From Metarhizium brunneum (taxonomy: Eukaryota > Ascomycota > Sordariomycetes > Hypocreales > Clavicipitaceae): 64,000 nucleotides of DNA. The notes under the pieces are model-generated. The model ran no database searches, was not told where the DNA came from, and saw only the letters and a program-made list of their open reading frames with translations. Below, in pieces: positions 44,172 through 56,838 of the stretch (position 1 is the first letter of the stretch; every line of letters begins with the position of its first letter). The stretch spans positions 2,046,001 to 2,110,000 of the forward strand of contig NC_089422.1 of the NCBI RefSeq assembly GCF_013426205.1, in the 5' to 3' direction. A program made the translations under genes and the position numbers.

Positions 44172-44698
44172 TGGTGATGGGTGATGGATGATTTAATAGG
44201 GTAATGTATATATTTTTGAGGACAGCTCAAGTGATAAGGTTTGGTGTTGAGATGCGGAGTTGCGTTCGGCCAAGGACCCGCCTGGCCCCATTTTTCCCGT
44301 GTGGAGTCGGCCGAACTGGCAGCTTGGCAGCTCCGCTTATGATTTGGGTTAGGGTAATCTACATACGAAAGCGGAAGTCCGCAGAGTCGATATTGTGCGG
44401 CGGCTTTCATGCAAAAAAATCAGGACATGTCATCTAGTAAACTTGTCCTCGAGAGAGGTGCTTTTTTGGCAGGATAAAGCTGTTTAGCTGCATTGATCAT
44501 GAGCCGCAAAGAAAGGGAATAAGGGCATGGTCGAGCTCCGTCTGAAGACCTCAACGTGAGTTCTAGGACTGATTCTAGTCGTATTGCACTATCTCCAGTC
44601 GCATAGAAGCAAAACAAGGTAGTAGTCAACTTCCTCCTAAATAAGGCAGCGAATATAAGCCACGATAAATATTATAGTCGCATACTCTTATACAGACA
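44172..44698. other. Gene-free stretch
   Basis: Contains one GGGTTAGGG telomere-like motif near 44346; otherwise no feature seen. Confidence 0.45.
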
Positions 44699-44880
44699 GC
44701 AGAGGAGGAGAATACCACGTCGGCGAAACTACTTCTCGATAAAGGCGGTAACATAAACTCGAAGGATAATTATATTCGGACAATCCTATATATGCTTTTA
44801 AGACCGGCGACAAGATATTGGCGGAACTTCTCATTGAGAATAGTGCTGAGCTCACTATCGTGAGGGTTAGAGAAGACCAG
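44699..44880 (+). pseudogene. Ankyrin-repeat relic
   Basis: One frame reads AKLLLDKGGNINSKDNY, the next reads TGDKILAELLIENSAELTI: two consecutive ankyrin units separated by a frameshift near 44790. The surrounding DNA is A/T-rich, as after repeat-induced mutation. No start, no full domain. Confidence 0.6.
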
Positions 44881-45496
44881 GGTTGGGGTTAGGGTAACCG
44901 TGCGCTATTGCGAGTTGGCAGGTTATAAATCCAATTAATATGTTCTTTTATATCTGACTCGTCTAGAATATTCTTTCAAGATTAATCTTACAGCTTCTCA
45001 TAATAGGTCAACTCGGCCGATTCAACCAGTCACGCGCGACGTTCAGTCTTTTTGGTGTCGTCACAACGGCAAGGTACGTAGAAGCAAATATTCACACCTT
45101 TTGGTCCCAAGTCAGTGCCAGTAGTTGACCGGGACGAATCCAAGTGGCCATCTTTCGGAGGCTGTCTTTTCTGCCAAATCTAGCTTCGTCACCAACTGCG
45201 CGGTGCGAACTTGATTTGCCGCGCGAAAAATTAATGCAGGCAAAATCCTATTCTTACCTGCTAGCTGTACTCGATAGTTGTGTGATTAACAAGTGGAATG
45301 ACCGTCGCGGGAAATATGACTGGCGGGCGAGGATTTACTACGTGCCTGATCACAGCACCTATGCCTGGGAATACTTGAGTTTGTTCTACCGCACGCAGCG
45401 CCTCGCGCCTGGATATAGCTGCTATATCTTGAGGATAGGAATCTAAGCGTTGATAGGCTATGCGTGAGCGGACATGGTAGGTAGTTCCGTGCCTCT
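44881..45496. other. Gene-free stretch with telomere-like motif
   Basis: GGTTGGGGTTAGGGTAACC at 44881-44899 resembles degenerate TTAGGG repeats. No gene seen. Confidence 0.45.
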
Positions 45497-45850
45497 ATGA
45501 ATAGGGTCTGCACTGGCAGAGGGCTTTTCATCATCAAACGCGGCCACCTTGGGCTAGGGCCAGCAGGCTTGATGGAAGGAGATTGCGTTACGGTCCTCCC
45601 CGGTGGTTCCGTGCTCTTTGTGGCAAGGTCACACCGCTCCAAGTGGTTACTCGCCGGTGAATGTTATGTTGATGGTCTTGTAGGTGGAGAAGCGGTGGAT
45701 GAGTGGCGTCAAGGAAGATTACAGGATATGGATTTTGAAATTATCCAGTGGCTGGAACGGGTGCAATGTTGGACCAAGATGATATTACTATTGGTAAAAG
45801 AACTTGGATTTTTAGCTGTGGTAGTGTGTAATACCCTTTGGTTGGGATAA
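45497..45850 (+). pseudogene. C-terminal relic of a HET-domain protein
   Basis: The open frame reads CTGRGLFIIKRGHLGLGPAG, then GDCVTVLPGGSVLFVAR and LAGECYVDGLVGGEAV. This G(R)xxFxTxxGxxGLGP...GDxVxxLxGGxxPFVLR...GECYVHG pattern is the conserved tail of fungal heterokaryon-incompatibility (HET) proteins. The N-terminal HET domain and the several hundred residues that precede the tail are absent from the upstream 600 bp, so this is a truncated relic. Confidence 0.65.
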
Positions 45851-47516
45851 TCACTTTGCCGACTCTGGTCATGAAACCCTCAATGGGAAAGTATTATTGT
45901 AGATGGACGTGAAAGAAAGGCAGCCCAAACCTTGACAAAGGTTTCAACGTGTCAGCGAGCTGGTGTTGAACTGCATTGTGATTATTGTGGCATGTGACAC
46001 GAGGCGCTTACACTTTTGTCCTTTGACATGGTTGGCAAATTTTCCAAGAGATGGCTCCCGACGGGAACCAAACTCTATGTCAACCTGAAACACAGCTACC
46101 TGGGGTGTACTCCGTAGAAGCTTTGATACAGCATTTAAACAGCTATGCAGTTAACAAACGGTAGCAAAAGACGGTCTGGAATCAACGCCACTCTATTGAC
46201 CACCATTGTATCAGTTCTCAACGGCCAACGATTGTCTAGAACTGTGGCGCATGCAAGAACCAACCCACCCCACCTGGTATACAGGTCAACGGTATCAAAT
46301 TATCACGGTACCAGGGCGTTGGGCTACGGCATGTCGAGAGCACTTGCGGTGAGAGGAAGCCACCTAGTTCAGTGGCGTGGATGGTGAGTGCAGGATTTTG
46401 TGAGGCCAGGATAGATGTGCAGATAGGCTACGGCCCAAGCTTCTTTTCCTGCCACAAATTTTGTCACGATGGTCGCAGAGGGAGCTTACGCCTCCTTGTA
46501 GTACTTGACCGTAACTTGACGCTTCCGACCTAAGCGGAGGCACATTAAAGGGGTTCCTGACATTTTCTTGTCATGGGCATGATGGTCTTATCACATCTGT
46601 TCAAATGAATGCCAACAGCTAAATATCACCTAGCCGTTGGAGAGAATCAACGGCACAAGTACTCATGACGCCCCGTGGCTGGTGATGACGCCAAGGCTGG
46701 CCAGCTCTCCAATATAAGCCGAGTCGCCATGTCAGCCTTATCAAGGCATGCCCAGAGAGGAACAATCCAAGAGAGGCTGACACGGAACACGGCCCATTGG
46801 TCTGTCGCTTCCGCAACAAACATGCGTGTATGAAGTCTCCACACCATCTCGAGAACAATGGGATGCCCTCCCATTCATGGGCCGTATCGCAATCTTCATG
46901 ACGCCACCCGGCGACACAAAGACGTCCTTCTTCGGCAAAGGTTTCCCTCACAGTGGATCTACTACTGTACGTGTCAAAGACAGGCCACCGGGCGGCCCGG
47001 GGTGCAGCGCTGTTTGTCCACGTCGGACGACCACGTAAGACATAAATATGCACGCCGCGTTTCAGGACTGGAATTCGCGTGGCTAGGATACGTGTAATTT
47101 GCTTTTCCTGTTTGTGGGCGCGTATACATAAAGAGGAAAACCATTCTCGCGACTCCAGGTTTCCGACGCGGCAACTCTTCCACCTCAAAACCAGCCGCCT
47201 TCACTGTCTAGATAGCTGGAAACAGTGCATCAACCGTTGAAAATGTATTTCCAACTCTGGTGGCTTTTCCACCGGTGTCTCCTGAAGCACTTCAGATAGC
47301 CTGCTTGCATTCAGCAGACCATTCAACACCACCGTGTACCGCCGCCACCTGAACATCACGCCCTCATCTTGGCAGCCTCCAAAGCCACCACATCATCTAC
47401 ATGGCAACCTCTGCCTCAAAGCTAGTCCTCTCTCTCAGCATGTCTCGGGCGTATAACTGCCCTCCTCGGCCATTCTCATCTTTCAACTCTGAACACTCCA
47501 TCCATCTTTCCGCACA
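45851..47516. other. Gene-free stretch
   Basis: About 1.7 kb without a recognisable gene. The last 100 bp are pyrimidine-rich and form the leader of the P450 gene; an upstream out-of-frame ATG at 47401 may reduce its translation. Confidence 0.45.
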
Positions 47517-49326
47517 ATGTACTCCATATACATCGCCTGTTGCGTCTTGTTGGGCCTGCTCTTCTGGATCCTGGACCTCGCCTACCCACGACCGTACGCC
47601 GGGATCCCTTACAGCAAGCAGGCAGCCAAGCGTCTCCTGGGAGATGTCCCGGACTTTGTCAAGTTCATCCAGTCGGGCCAGGACGCGGCACACTTTGGCA
47701 TCGCGCAATGTCGCAAACTCAACTCGCCCCTCATCCAAGTTTTCCTGCGGCCCTTCTCGCGACCATTCATCTTTCTAGACGATGATCGAGAGGTGGAAGA
47801 CATCCTGGCCACACGTACCAAAGAGTTCGATCGAGCTCCTTCCACCGTCGGTGCCTTCAAGCCATTCTTTAAGCACTCTAGCATTCTGAAACAAACGACA
47901 TCGGCATGGAGAGCGCAGCGCCGGCTATGGGCCGATACAATGAGCACCGACTTTCTCCGTCGGGTGGCAGCTCCCAAGATGCACAAGTATGCCTTGGAGC
48001 TGGTTGAGCTGCTGAGGACCAAGACGGTCATTGCCCGTGGCCGCCCGTTTTCCGTAGAAGAGGACTTTGATCTTGCCACGTTTGACATTATCTGGGCGTC
48101 TGTATTGGGCTCAGACTTGAACGGGGTGTTGAACGAACACGCCGGCATTCAAAGCGGCCTCGATTCCGTGGCCCAGCCCGAGTCGACGGATTCTCCCGCC
48201 GTGATGCCTCGTGTGCAGCGCGGGCAGATGTTTCTTGCCGCCGAGTTCTTCAACATGACCATGGAACAGTCTCTCACGTCGCCGTTGCCAACGCTCCAGC
48301 ATTGGATCTGGCGCCAGTTGCCGACGTATAAAAGGCACTGGGCAGTCAAGGAACAGATTGTAAACGACCTGATCAAGAACGCGCGACACCGGTTCGCACA
48401 CTCTTCCGAGACTCAAGGATCCGGCGATCAAGACACGTGCGCCATGGACTTGGTCCTGCGTCGCGAGTCTCTGGCGATTCAAAAATCAACCACGTCAAGT
48501 ACTCTCACGCCTCCGACAACGGCAGAGGTCCACGACGAGCTGTTCATGTTTCTGATTGCGGTACGTGCCACTCAAAAGACACCAAACTCATCAAACACCG
48601 CTTCTAACTCAGAGCCAGGGCCACGAGACAACAGCAACCATATTAACCTGGTCCACCAAGTTCCTCACCAACAACCCTACAGCGCAGAACACGCTTCGCG
48701 CAGCGCTCCAAGACGCATTCCCCGAGTCATCCCCGTTGCATCTCCCACCCGTAGAGGCCCTCATCGCCGCCAAGATCCCGTACATGGACGCCACGCTGGA
48801 AGAATGCGTCCGCCTGGCCAACATCACCCCTCGGCTCGTGCGCGTCGCCACCGTCGACACCCACGTCCTGGGCTATCACATCCCCAAGGGCTCGCAAATC
48901 ATGTGCAGCCCCTACGTGGGCGAGGCCCCCTTCGACATTCCCGAGTCGCTGCGGACCCGTAAGTGCCGGGCGGCCAAGGACAATGTCGACCGCGGCTGGG
49001 GGCCCGACATGTCGCGGTTCTGCCCGGAGCGGTGGCTCGACGACGCGGGAAACTTTAACCCCAGGGCGTTTAGGAGACTGGCGTTTAGTACGGGTCCCAG
49101 GGCATGTTTTGGTGAGAGATGCGTTTCCTCTAGTCTTCTTGGTGCCCCGGACTAACTGTGACAAATAGGCAAGAAGCTGGCTATGCAGGAGCTGAGGGTT
49201 GTTATGGCGCTGTTGGTGCTGAGCTTTAGGTTTGAGGCTATTCCGGACGCGTTGAATGGGTATCAGGGCCGGACGAGGGCGTTGCATGCCCCGAGGCAGG
49301 GGTATGTGCGGCTGACGCCTCTTTGA
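47517..49326 (+). CDS. Cytochrome P450 monooxygenase
   Basis: ER-anchored heme-thiolate monooxygenase, 564 aa. Exons 47517-48560, 48619-49111 and 49169-49326; introns 58 nt (GTACGT) and 57 nt (GTGAGA, ACTAAC branch). The N-terminal anchor is about 1-22. I-helix oxygen-activation motif AGHETTA (348-354), split by intron 1; K-helix ExxR as E410-C-V-R413; heme loop FSTGPRACFGKKLA with Cys ligand C511. All essential motifs are present, so it is probably active. Family and substrate cannot be read from sequence alone. The nearest neighbours are a HET relic and an SH3-like protein, so no cluster is evident. Confidence 0.94.
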
Positions 49327-50639
49327 GGAGAGTTGTGCCCTGGAGGGGATAGGTTCAGACTATATACCCAGTGATGTGTATACAAGGATTCTAGAATATC
49401 TAGTTGAAAAGGGCGTTTATTCTACGTCTGTCCTGACTGGTTCGTTTTGGATATTTTTCTTATATTTTGTCGGAAGCAGACGTTGCCTATTAGCTGTTAG
49501 CCGGTTGTTTCGGCAATGGGCGGACTGCTTGATGAATTGTATGAAATCAGTAGGATTCTGGTATTATATAGAGTTTAGCAAGAACATGTCTGGCGCTTTT
49601 ATCGGGGTAGGGTTGGAGTTGGTTGGAGAGTTGATAGAGGTAACCTACTTGTTGGGCTATACAAGTTGACCAGTGAGTATATTGCGGAAAAATACCGACG
49701 AATTGGATAAATTTGAGCGTTTATGCTTGTTTGACGTGTGAAGTCTTGGTATTGTCTTGTCTGCATATACTACCGTTGACATGTCAATGAACTCGGCATC
49801 AGCGCAAATAACTTGGACGTACGTAATTGACTAAAGACAAAACAAAGATTTCACCGCCTAAGGTTCAATTGAGGCATTAGGCAACTCGCCTGGAATAGTG
49901 TTCGGACTCGCCTTGTCTCGCAGTCGCAATTCAAGCGCGACTCTCTGCGTATTGCTCAATAAATGCCTCGACTCCCTGTAGGGGTCGGCAGGTGTTGCAG
50001 TTACAATCCGATAGCAAGGTCCTTCGCCCGGTATCTTGATTGGCTCCCCGTTGTTGTCGAATGCGGCCCAAATCGCTCTTATCAATCCAGATGGCCCCGT
50101 TACGAGACATGACATGCAGGCCAGTGAAATGAGAGACCCTTATCGTACACCACTTTCGTACCGACTGCTACCTTGCCATACCTTGCTTTCCGGCAGTCCG
50201 CGCAGTGACTTGCTGTTTAGGGTGCAGAAAAAACGCAGAACCTTGCCTTGGGCATTCTAATTGAAAGATTACGCATCGGCTTGATTCGATCAAATGGTGT
50301 TTCAGGGCCGGCCGCCAGAGAGCTGTGTGAGCAAACCAACACGGAGGCCCGGATGACTCTGGAGTTTTTTGCATGTGCAATCGACATCCCTTGTATTGCT
50401 TGATGAGTTGATTCAGCTGACATATGCTCATTGTCATCAACGTCGTTGTGCCTTGGTAGATGCTCCATGCTCGACACACTTTATTTGACGTTGTTCTCTG
50501 CCACACTTTTGTCGCCCTCAACTACATACTGTGACAACAAGCCGAAATCAAATCAACGCTCCAAGCCACAAGGCGCCAACGCCCGCCGTCCTTTTCGGTT
50601 CAAGTGTATTTGCGCACTGACGGTGGGTGCTTCCGGGCC
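49327..50639. other. Mostly gene-free stretch
   Basis: Contains the weak small open frame listed separately and a GGGTAGGGTTGGAG-type G-rich motif near 49605. No other feature. Confidence 0.45.
49858..50115 (-). CDS. Possible small protein, 85 aa
   Basis: ATG-initiated open frame with balanced composition (for example AFDNNGEPIKIPGEGPCYRI and NTQRVALELRLRDKA). No signal peptide, domain or intron seen, and I know no family. It may be a relic or a chance frame. Confidence 0.25.
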   Translation of the reverse strand: MSCLVTGPSGLIRAIWAAFDNNGEPIKIPGEGPCYRIVTATPADPYRESRHLLSNTQRVALELRLRDKASPNTIPGELPNASIEP

Positions 50640-52801
50640 ATGGCGTTCCAAAACGAAGTCGACGACGAGGTCGAGTTCCTCCTGGCGCCCTTCCGCGACA
50701 TTGTCAGCAAGGCCAAGGATGCGGCTGAGAATGCTGGCGATGAACAGCCGTCGATGCGCAAAGCGGCCGAGACTCTCTGCAAAGAGGGCCAGCGCGCGTT
50801 GAATCGTCTTGAGCCGCTCTGCAGCAAGATCGCTAGCCAGCACGGGGTCGCTTTCACGAGGGCCATAAAGGCAAATGGTAATTCTGGAGCCATACAGGAT
50901 CGTTGCTGTTATAGACTGACTAGAGTCGATTGCAGAGGACATTGGCAATTACAACATGGAGCTTACAGATCTTCTCTGGAGCTTCGACGACTACACCGCT
51001 ATAGAGACCTTTGACCAAGGACAGTACACGCAGCTTCAAGCACTCTGTCGAAATGTCGCACCCAAGATTTACAATATCCTGGTGCAGAAGAATATTGAGC
51101 TTTTGTCAAAGATGTCAGACCCAGACTCGCTGCTGCACATTGTCCCGGAATCGCCGCCCACATCACCTTTGTATCCCATGTCGCCGTCTTCATATACTTG
51201 GCAGCTAGATAGTAAAACGAACCCCGAGCCACTGATATTGACAAGTCCATCGTGGGGTGGTAGCCCGGCATCTCGTGCCAGACAGAGCCAGCCAGGCCGT
51301 CTTACACACTCAAACACGGCGTACTCGAGCTCTACCACAGCCCCGGAGTTGGCAGTGGGCAATCCGAGGCGTCAATCTTTCAGCAGTGGCCAGTCTTCGG
51401 CGTCGTCCTCAAGCCCGTCAACTCGCAGCAATCCAAGGCGGCCAACTCTGCCGATTCGAACGCCGGAGGAATCAAGTGTATATCCTGGCCAGCACTGGTC
51501 ATTGCCCCAGCACCTACCATCTCGCGAAGCCTACGAAACCTATCCCCAATCAAGCCATCTGTCTATTTCTGAAAGCGTGTCAACCCAGGAAGCCTCGCCG
51601 ATTTATGCCCTGGCAGGACGCCAACCTCCGTCCAAAGCCGTTCCGCCGACCCCAGCAGATGGCTTGCCGCCCAGCAACTGTGTCATTGATGAATCCAGTT
51701 CTATTTACCAGTACAAGGGGTTTTGCTCCGGCGCAAAAGAGGTTCTCAAGGGAAACAGCGGCGTGAAGCGGAAGCAAAAGCCTGTACAGAGGACGCTGTC
51801 GCGCGTAGTCGCAAAATGTACCGGCTGCGCCTGGGAGTTGGACTACGAGCACATCGAAAACGACCAATCCAACAGAGGTAAGTGAATACCGGCCACCCTG
51901 CCACGTCTATGCATTCCTGCTAACAGACGTTTTGTAGAAAGCGGCACCATGACCAGGCACGATGTGCATTTCCGGCTGCGGTTTCTGCAAAAGAGCCACG
52001 TTGCCGTGAAAAGAGCCGACGACAGGCTATACGGATGTATTTTCTGCGTTTGCAGCGGGCACACCCTGGAAGAGAGCGACGCGACCATCTTCTTCTCGGC
52101 GGATGACTTGTTGGCCCATCTCGCACGACATGCGCGGCCGTTGCCCGTGATTCCCGGCATTGCCGTCGTGTACGGGACATGTGTGCCGCCGCACCTACAA
52201 AACAACCACGACTTGCATTTCAGAGTCGCCCCCAAGCCGAATCCAGTACATGCGGACAGCGCGGAAATCAACGGCCGGCCAACTGGCGTAGCCATGAGGG
52301 AGGTTCGAAGAGACGAGGCGCAGCGAAGGATTGTAACCCGCGGCCGCTTAGAGGAGTTGCAAGTGGCGATGGGAGCCAAGCTCACCGGGATCAAATGGCC
52401 GCCTCAATATAAGGGCCGGAAGGTGTTTGCCTGGCACGACGGCCATTTCGCCTCTGTCCCGTCGGATATTGTCATGTTGAATGCCCCCGTGGGCAGCGGC
52501 CTCAACGGGGCCGTGAGGACGGCAGTCAGCGCCCGGGCAAAGTGGAAGTTTTCCCCAAAGCACGGCAAGAATGGGTGGCTCAGGTTTGACAAGGGAGACG
52601 CCATTACCAACATTAGCTGTGGGTTTTCTTGGGAGATGCGGCATCGTGAATGGGACGCTGATCTGGGGAATAGGGCAACATCCCGACCACTGGTGTTGGT
52701 GCGGTACGACGAGAAGCGGCACTTGGGGCATATTCCCGCAGGCGTTTCTTGATCCGAATACTGTGAAGGACGGGGGGCGTGGATATTTTTCTGTGGACTG
52801 A
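50640..52801 (+). CDS. Conserved fungal protein with zinc-finger-like and C-terminal SH3-like domains
   Basis: 662 aa, function unknown. Exons 50640-50877, 50936-51877, 51938-52618 and 52674-52801; introns 58, 60 and 55 nt. The N-terminal about 130 residues are helical (DEVEFLLAPFRDIVSKAKDA). The middle (about 150-280) is Ser/Pro-rich and disordered. Next come KCTGCAWELDYEH and a C2H2-like array, YGCIFCVCSGH...LLAHLARH. The C-terminus (about 560-662) is SH3-like: GDAITNISWQHPDHWCWCG and GIFPQAFLDP, the last matching the ALYDY...WW...GxFPxxYV logic. The last intron splits the tryptophan codon of that domain. Probably a cytoplasmic scaffold or signalling protein; that is inference. Confidence 0.8.
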
Positions 52802-53606
52802 CGACTGAGGTGTGAGGCAGTTGTCGTGGGTGTCACTGGAAGTTGCAGTTTTATGCAAAGCGGAAGCGGCGCGAGTTTGGTTTCCCATATATCCTTGAGT
52901 TGCTGGGAGTGGTACGGGCCGTGCTGACTGCGTGTGTATAAGAGCGTGGCTTTATTATGGTTTCTGTATATACTGTGACGTATAGGCCTATTAGCAAGGA
53001 TAAATGGAAACAATTTAGTTTTGAAAAGGTTGAACCTTTTAGTATAAAGCTTGAAATATAATAATGGTTCTCTCTTTACAATTGACAGTTTACGGAAAGA
53101 CCAATATTGAAAATCAAGTGTAGTTGTAAACATGCATTTTATTATATCATGGTCGAGCCAAAGTCGAGTCATGTCCAACTGGTTCCTTATTCAACATGAC
53201 TGTGAATCGGTTCAGTCGCATGGGGAAACATGGCGTCCCAAAACATGTAAGAACCCAACTTCTTATCGATTCCATTCGCACCACCGTCCTCCGACAGAGC
53301 TCGAGATGCATTGTCTTTGATCAATTTACCAATCGTGCCCACCAGGACCAAGTTGGCACCTACAAACACAAACCTCTTTGCAAACGTCGTACTCACACCA
53401 AGAATCATTCCACTGTCTACCGGAGCAACAAAGAACGTGTTTTGAATCAGCTAGCTATTCTCGAATGATGGACAGAAACAGACGCAAAACGGTACAGTAA
53501 AGGACAGTCCATGACGCATCACCTTATAACCCTAACCCTTTACCAACTTCTCTCCTCACGTCCCCCGCCGGGCTTGCCAAAGAGTGATGAGCCGCATCCA
53601 GAGTCT
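52802..53606. other. A/T-rich gene-free stretch
   Basis: Low-GC sequence (52960-53150) and an AACCCTAACCCTT telomere-like motif at 53529-53541. No gene seen. Confidence 0.45.
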
Positions 53607-54725
53607 TTATTCACCTTTCTTGCCGCTGCAGTCCACCCTGTTGCAGCACTGGTCCCCATTCGCCCAGATGCAGTTGTTCACGTCGGCCTTGAGATCGCAC
53701 GGCACCTCGGTGAACTGGAAGGCGACGCACATCTGCGGATCCTGCGAGTAAAAGGTCATGGCGGGAATCTCGGCCGGGCACGCCGGGCCGATGCCCTGGG
53801 TGAAGCCGCCCAGGCAATACTTGCCGCAGGGCCACTTGCTGATGGAGAAGTGGCCGGCGCTGGCAAAGGCCGGCGTGCGGCCGATGTGGTTGCCGTTGGC
53901 CGCGTTGTTGAGCCACTGGCCCCTGTTCGCGCCCGTCGCCAGGTCGCCGTACGTGTCGCGGATGTAGATCTCGTTCGAGGGGTTGACGGCCTGGCCCGGC
54001 GTGCACTTCTCGTCGGCGCAGAGCTGGAACTTGCCATATCGCTGGATCATGCTGTCCGGGGCGGCGTAGTAGACGTTGTCGTTGTGGAGGCCGAGTCTGT
54101 TGCCGTTTTCCGCCGTGAAGATGTAGCATTTGCCTAAGGACGTGTAAAGAGTACGGTCAGCTGCCGTTGCTTTCTTGGAATGGTACCGCACTTAGATTAT
54201 GTTGCTATATGTAGGAAACATACCCGTCTCCAGGCCGGACGTGCACTTGGGCTTCGGCTTGCAGTTCCCGTCTGGACCTTCCACCATGCCCTCGGGGCAG
54301 ACGCATTTGCCGCCGACGAGCACCTTGCCGTTCTTGCACACCTCCTTGCACTGGGTTCCGTCAAACTCGAAGCCCGTTGGGCAGCAGTGATAGCCGACGG
54401 CAGGGCTGCCCACCAGGTCGTGGCCATCGGCGCAGCAGTCGAATGCCGTCTGGGGGCTTCCCAGAAGATGAGTTCCCGGGAGGCAGCACGCAAAATACTT
54501 CTTGTCCGCGCTGAGAACGGGAGATGTGCCGGCCGAGCTGCAAGACCTGGTAATGGTGCAGTCCAGGCCCTCTTCGCAGTCGGGGTCTCTGTACGTGATG
54601 CTCTTGCCGTCAATCTTGGCGTCAGGCCCGACGTCATACGTGGGAACGTTCTTTTTGTAAACCTTGGCCTCGAAGAGGGAGACCTGGAAAAGAATGGCAA
54701 GGAGCGTGAGCTGGATATTCTTCAT
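53607..54725 (-). CDS. Secreted two-module cysteine-rich protein
   Basis: 342 aa with signal peptide MKNIQLTLLAILFQVSLFEA. Exons 54725-54224 and 54133-53607; the intron is 90 nt (GTATGT..TTAG) and lies exactly between the two modules. Module 1 (about 45-165) has some 18 cysteines, including three spaced CC pairs in related units (CCLPGTHLLGSP, CCADGHDLVGSP, CCPTGFEFDG) and an EGF-like end CKNGKVLVGGKCVCPEG. Module 2 (about 168-342) starts KCYIFTAENGNRLGLHNDN and is rich in Gly, Asn and aromatic residues, as in carbohydrate-binding beta folds; it ends with another six cysteines. Family unknown to me; adhesin, lectin or effector are guesses. A TATAAAA box lies about 110 bp upstream. Confidence 0.82.
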
Positions 54726-54836
54726 CTTGGAAGAGTTGTGATGAATGGTAAGAGTGGTTCTGATGAGTGCGTTTTGTTTCCTGTTGATGAAACCTTTGCT
54801 TCTTGTTGCAATGACTAGAACTGGATCCTGCCTTTC

Positions 54837-54843
54837 TTTTATA
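54837..54843 (-). promoter_or_regulatory. TATA box of the Cys-rich secreted protein gene
   Basis: TATAAAA on the minus strand, 112 bp upstream of the start codon at 54725. Confidence 0.65.
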
Positions 54844-56838
54844 CTTGAAAGAACCCTGGTATCTTTATGAGGCACGGAATAGTCCCCGCTTCCCAGTGTC
54901 GTATTATTACCGGAACACACCATTTCAGACGCTCAGTTTACATTGTTGAGTCTGTCACGAGCTACAATGTGATGGCCGAGAGACCATGAGGCGCATGATC
55001 AGCTATACACGGACGGGCTGGCATCATGTCTCATAGCCAGGACGGCTGCCCATCAGCTACGAGAGAGTCGTGCTTACCGTCGGTTCTGACTCGTTGATTT
55101 GATGCCACAGCATTTGGAGGAGACGGTCACACTTCCTAGGCTCTTCAGAGTCTGGACTTTGACTCCTCCGACTGTCCGTCATGCCATGGTGCCTAATACA
55201 GTAACCTGGCCTCGGTCGAGGCGTTTACATGACCGTATACGGCACACATCCTAGAAATAATGCGTGAGATAGATTATCCCGCAAGGTCATCAGGACATAG
55301 GAAAAGTGAGGGTCTCATCTTATCCGGTCCATCGCCAAATCCCGTTGCTCTCAAGGTGCCGACGAGGTTACACTGCGGCGGCATTGTGGCTGGCTAATAA
55401 CCCCCTTCTGGCGGCATGCATTCCGACCCTGGCAGGAACCTTCCCCATGTCTTACCCAAAGCACGACGGTTTTCTGCCCTTGACAGACCATGTCTGCCTA
55501 AACGGCAGTTGTGGCGTGAGGAGATCGGCGGTTAGCCAGCATCGCCGACATGGAAGCTCCAAGGCTGTGTATGCGGCCTGGTCCCTGGATCACGGATGGC
55601 TGCTTACACACATTGCCAGCTGACATTGGTCTTGGAAATATTCGAGCGTCATCCGGCGTTGATTTTTGTGATGAGTCATGCAGCACGATGCAAACCACGA
55701 TAACATTATTCAGAGAACGAGTCCATGTTTTAGTTTGTGATGGTGGCTGCCTCGTCGTCGCTCATTACAGCCACCTGACCTTCTGTCCGCTCGAGGCAGA
55801 ACCATGGTGTCACTTTGTGCATGAATCTGTGGCTAAAAATAGGGCGAGTCACCGTGTTTTGAGCCAATGGCTTGTTGGCGTTTTGGTTGCCTTTTCTTGG
55901 AAGCACAATGCCACATGACTGTTGCGTATCGAACAACAAGAGACGCCATGGCCAACCAGTGTAACGAATTATAGCAACGTGCGAACCACAGAGCCGAGTT
56001 ATGGGCATTATTTTCTGCTCGCCCGGCACCAACTGAAACGTGTGTGGCATGTCCGTACCCTCTTTGCCAGAAACAAAAAAGGGTCAAGTATGCCTATACG
56101 ATCAAGGTATGGATGGAATGCACCACGATAGTTGGATCTTTTGCTCCCCGGCTCAACAGTTTGACGCAATAAGTGCTCGTGAAAACGGCAAAGTATCAGA
56201 ATTTTTCATGCCCGATGCTGGACTATACTGGCGATATCTTGGGTCCTCTTATAGTTGAACGAAATTCAAAACCCATGCTTCTGGTGGTCAAAATCCAAAG
56301 ACGATATTCAATCAGCCAAAGGCTGGTCTTATATGTGCCTTCACGCAATCCACATGACTACGAGGATCCCTCATATCAGCGTCTGGATACTATAGTATCC
56401 TTTGCCATTTCCAATGAGAACCAGTTCCAATGGATTGCCGTGACTGTGTCGCCACGTTACGTCCAACGCCCCTTAAACCACGTCTGTCTGTGTTATAAAG
56501 CTCAGAGTCTGCTTCAAATCAAGTGCTAGGACAGATAAATATATATCAAATTATCGACCATTGTAATACCTGCTCAAGAGAATATCCCAGGAGCGAAAGA
56601 CCAGCAGGGTTGACGATTTTCAATTTGCAATCTGCCACTTGTCCTTGCATTGAATTGATACCACCTCACAGAAGAACAGTCACAGGAGCTGATTTCTGCT
56701 TGGAAAAATTGCTGTTCTGGGAGTCTCCCGCGTTTCCTCTTTAACTGGCAGGCCGTCAGCGTCCTGCCAACCCAGCAGTTGCCGTTTCAGCATTGACGAC
56801 GGGATCTTGCAACATGTACTGCGCCCTCATCTTTGAAG
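54844..56838. other. Gene-free stretch
   Basis: About 2 kb with only short open frames on both strands and no domain features. Confidence 0.45.

Noticed and set aside
53511..54137. 208-codon plus-strand open frame
   Set aside because: Antisense shadow of the Cys-rich secreted protein exon, which has a signal peptide, TATA box and consistent intron.
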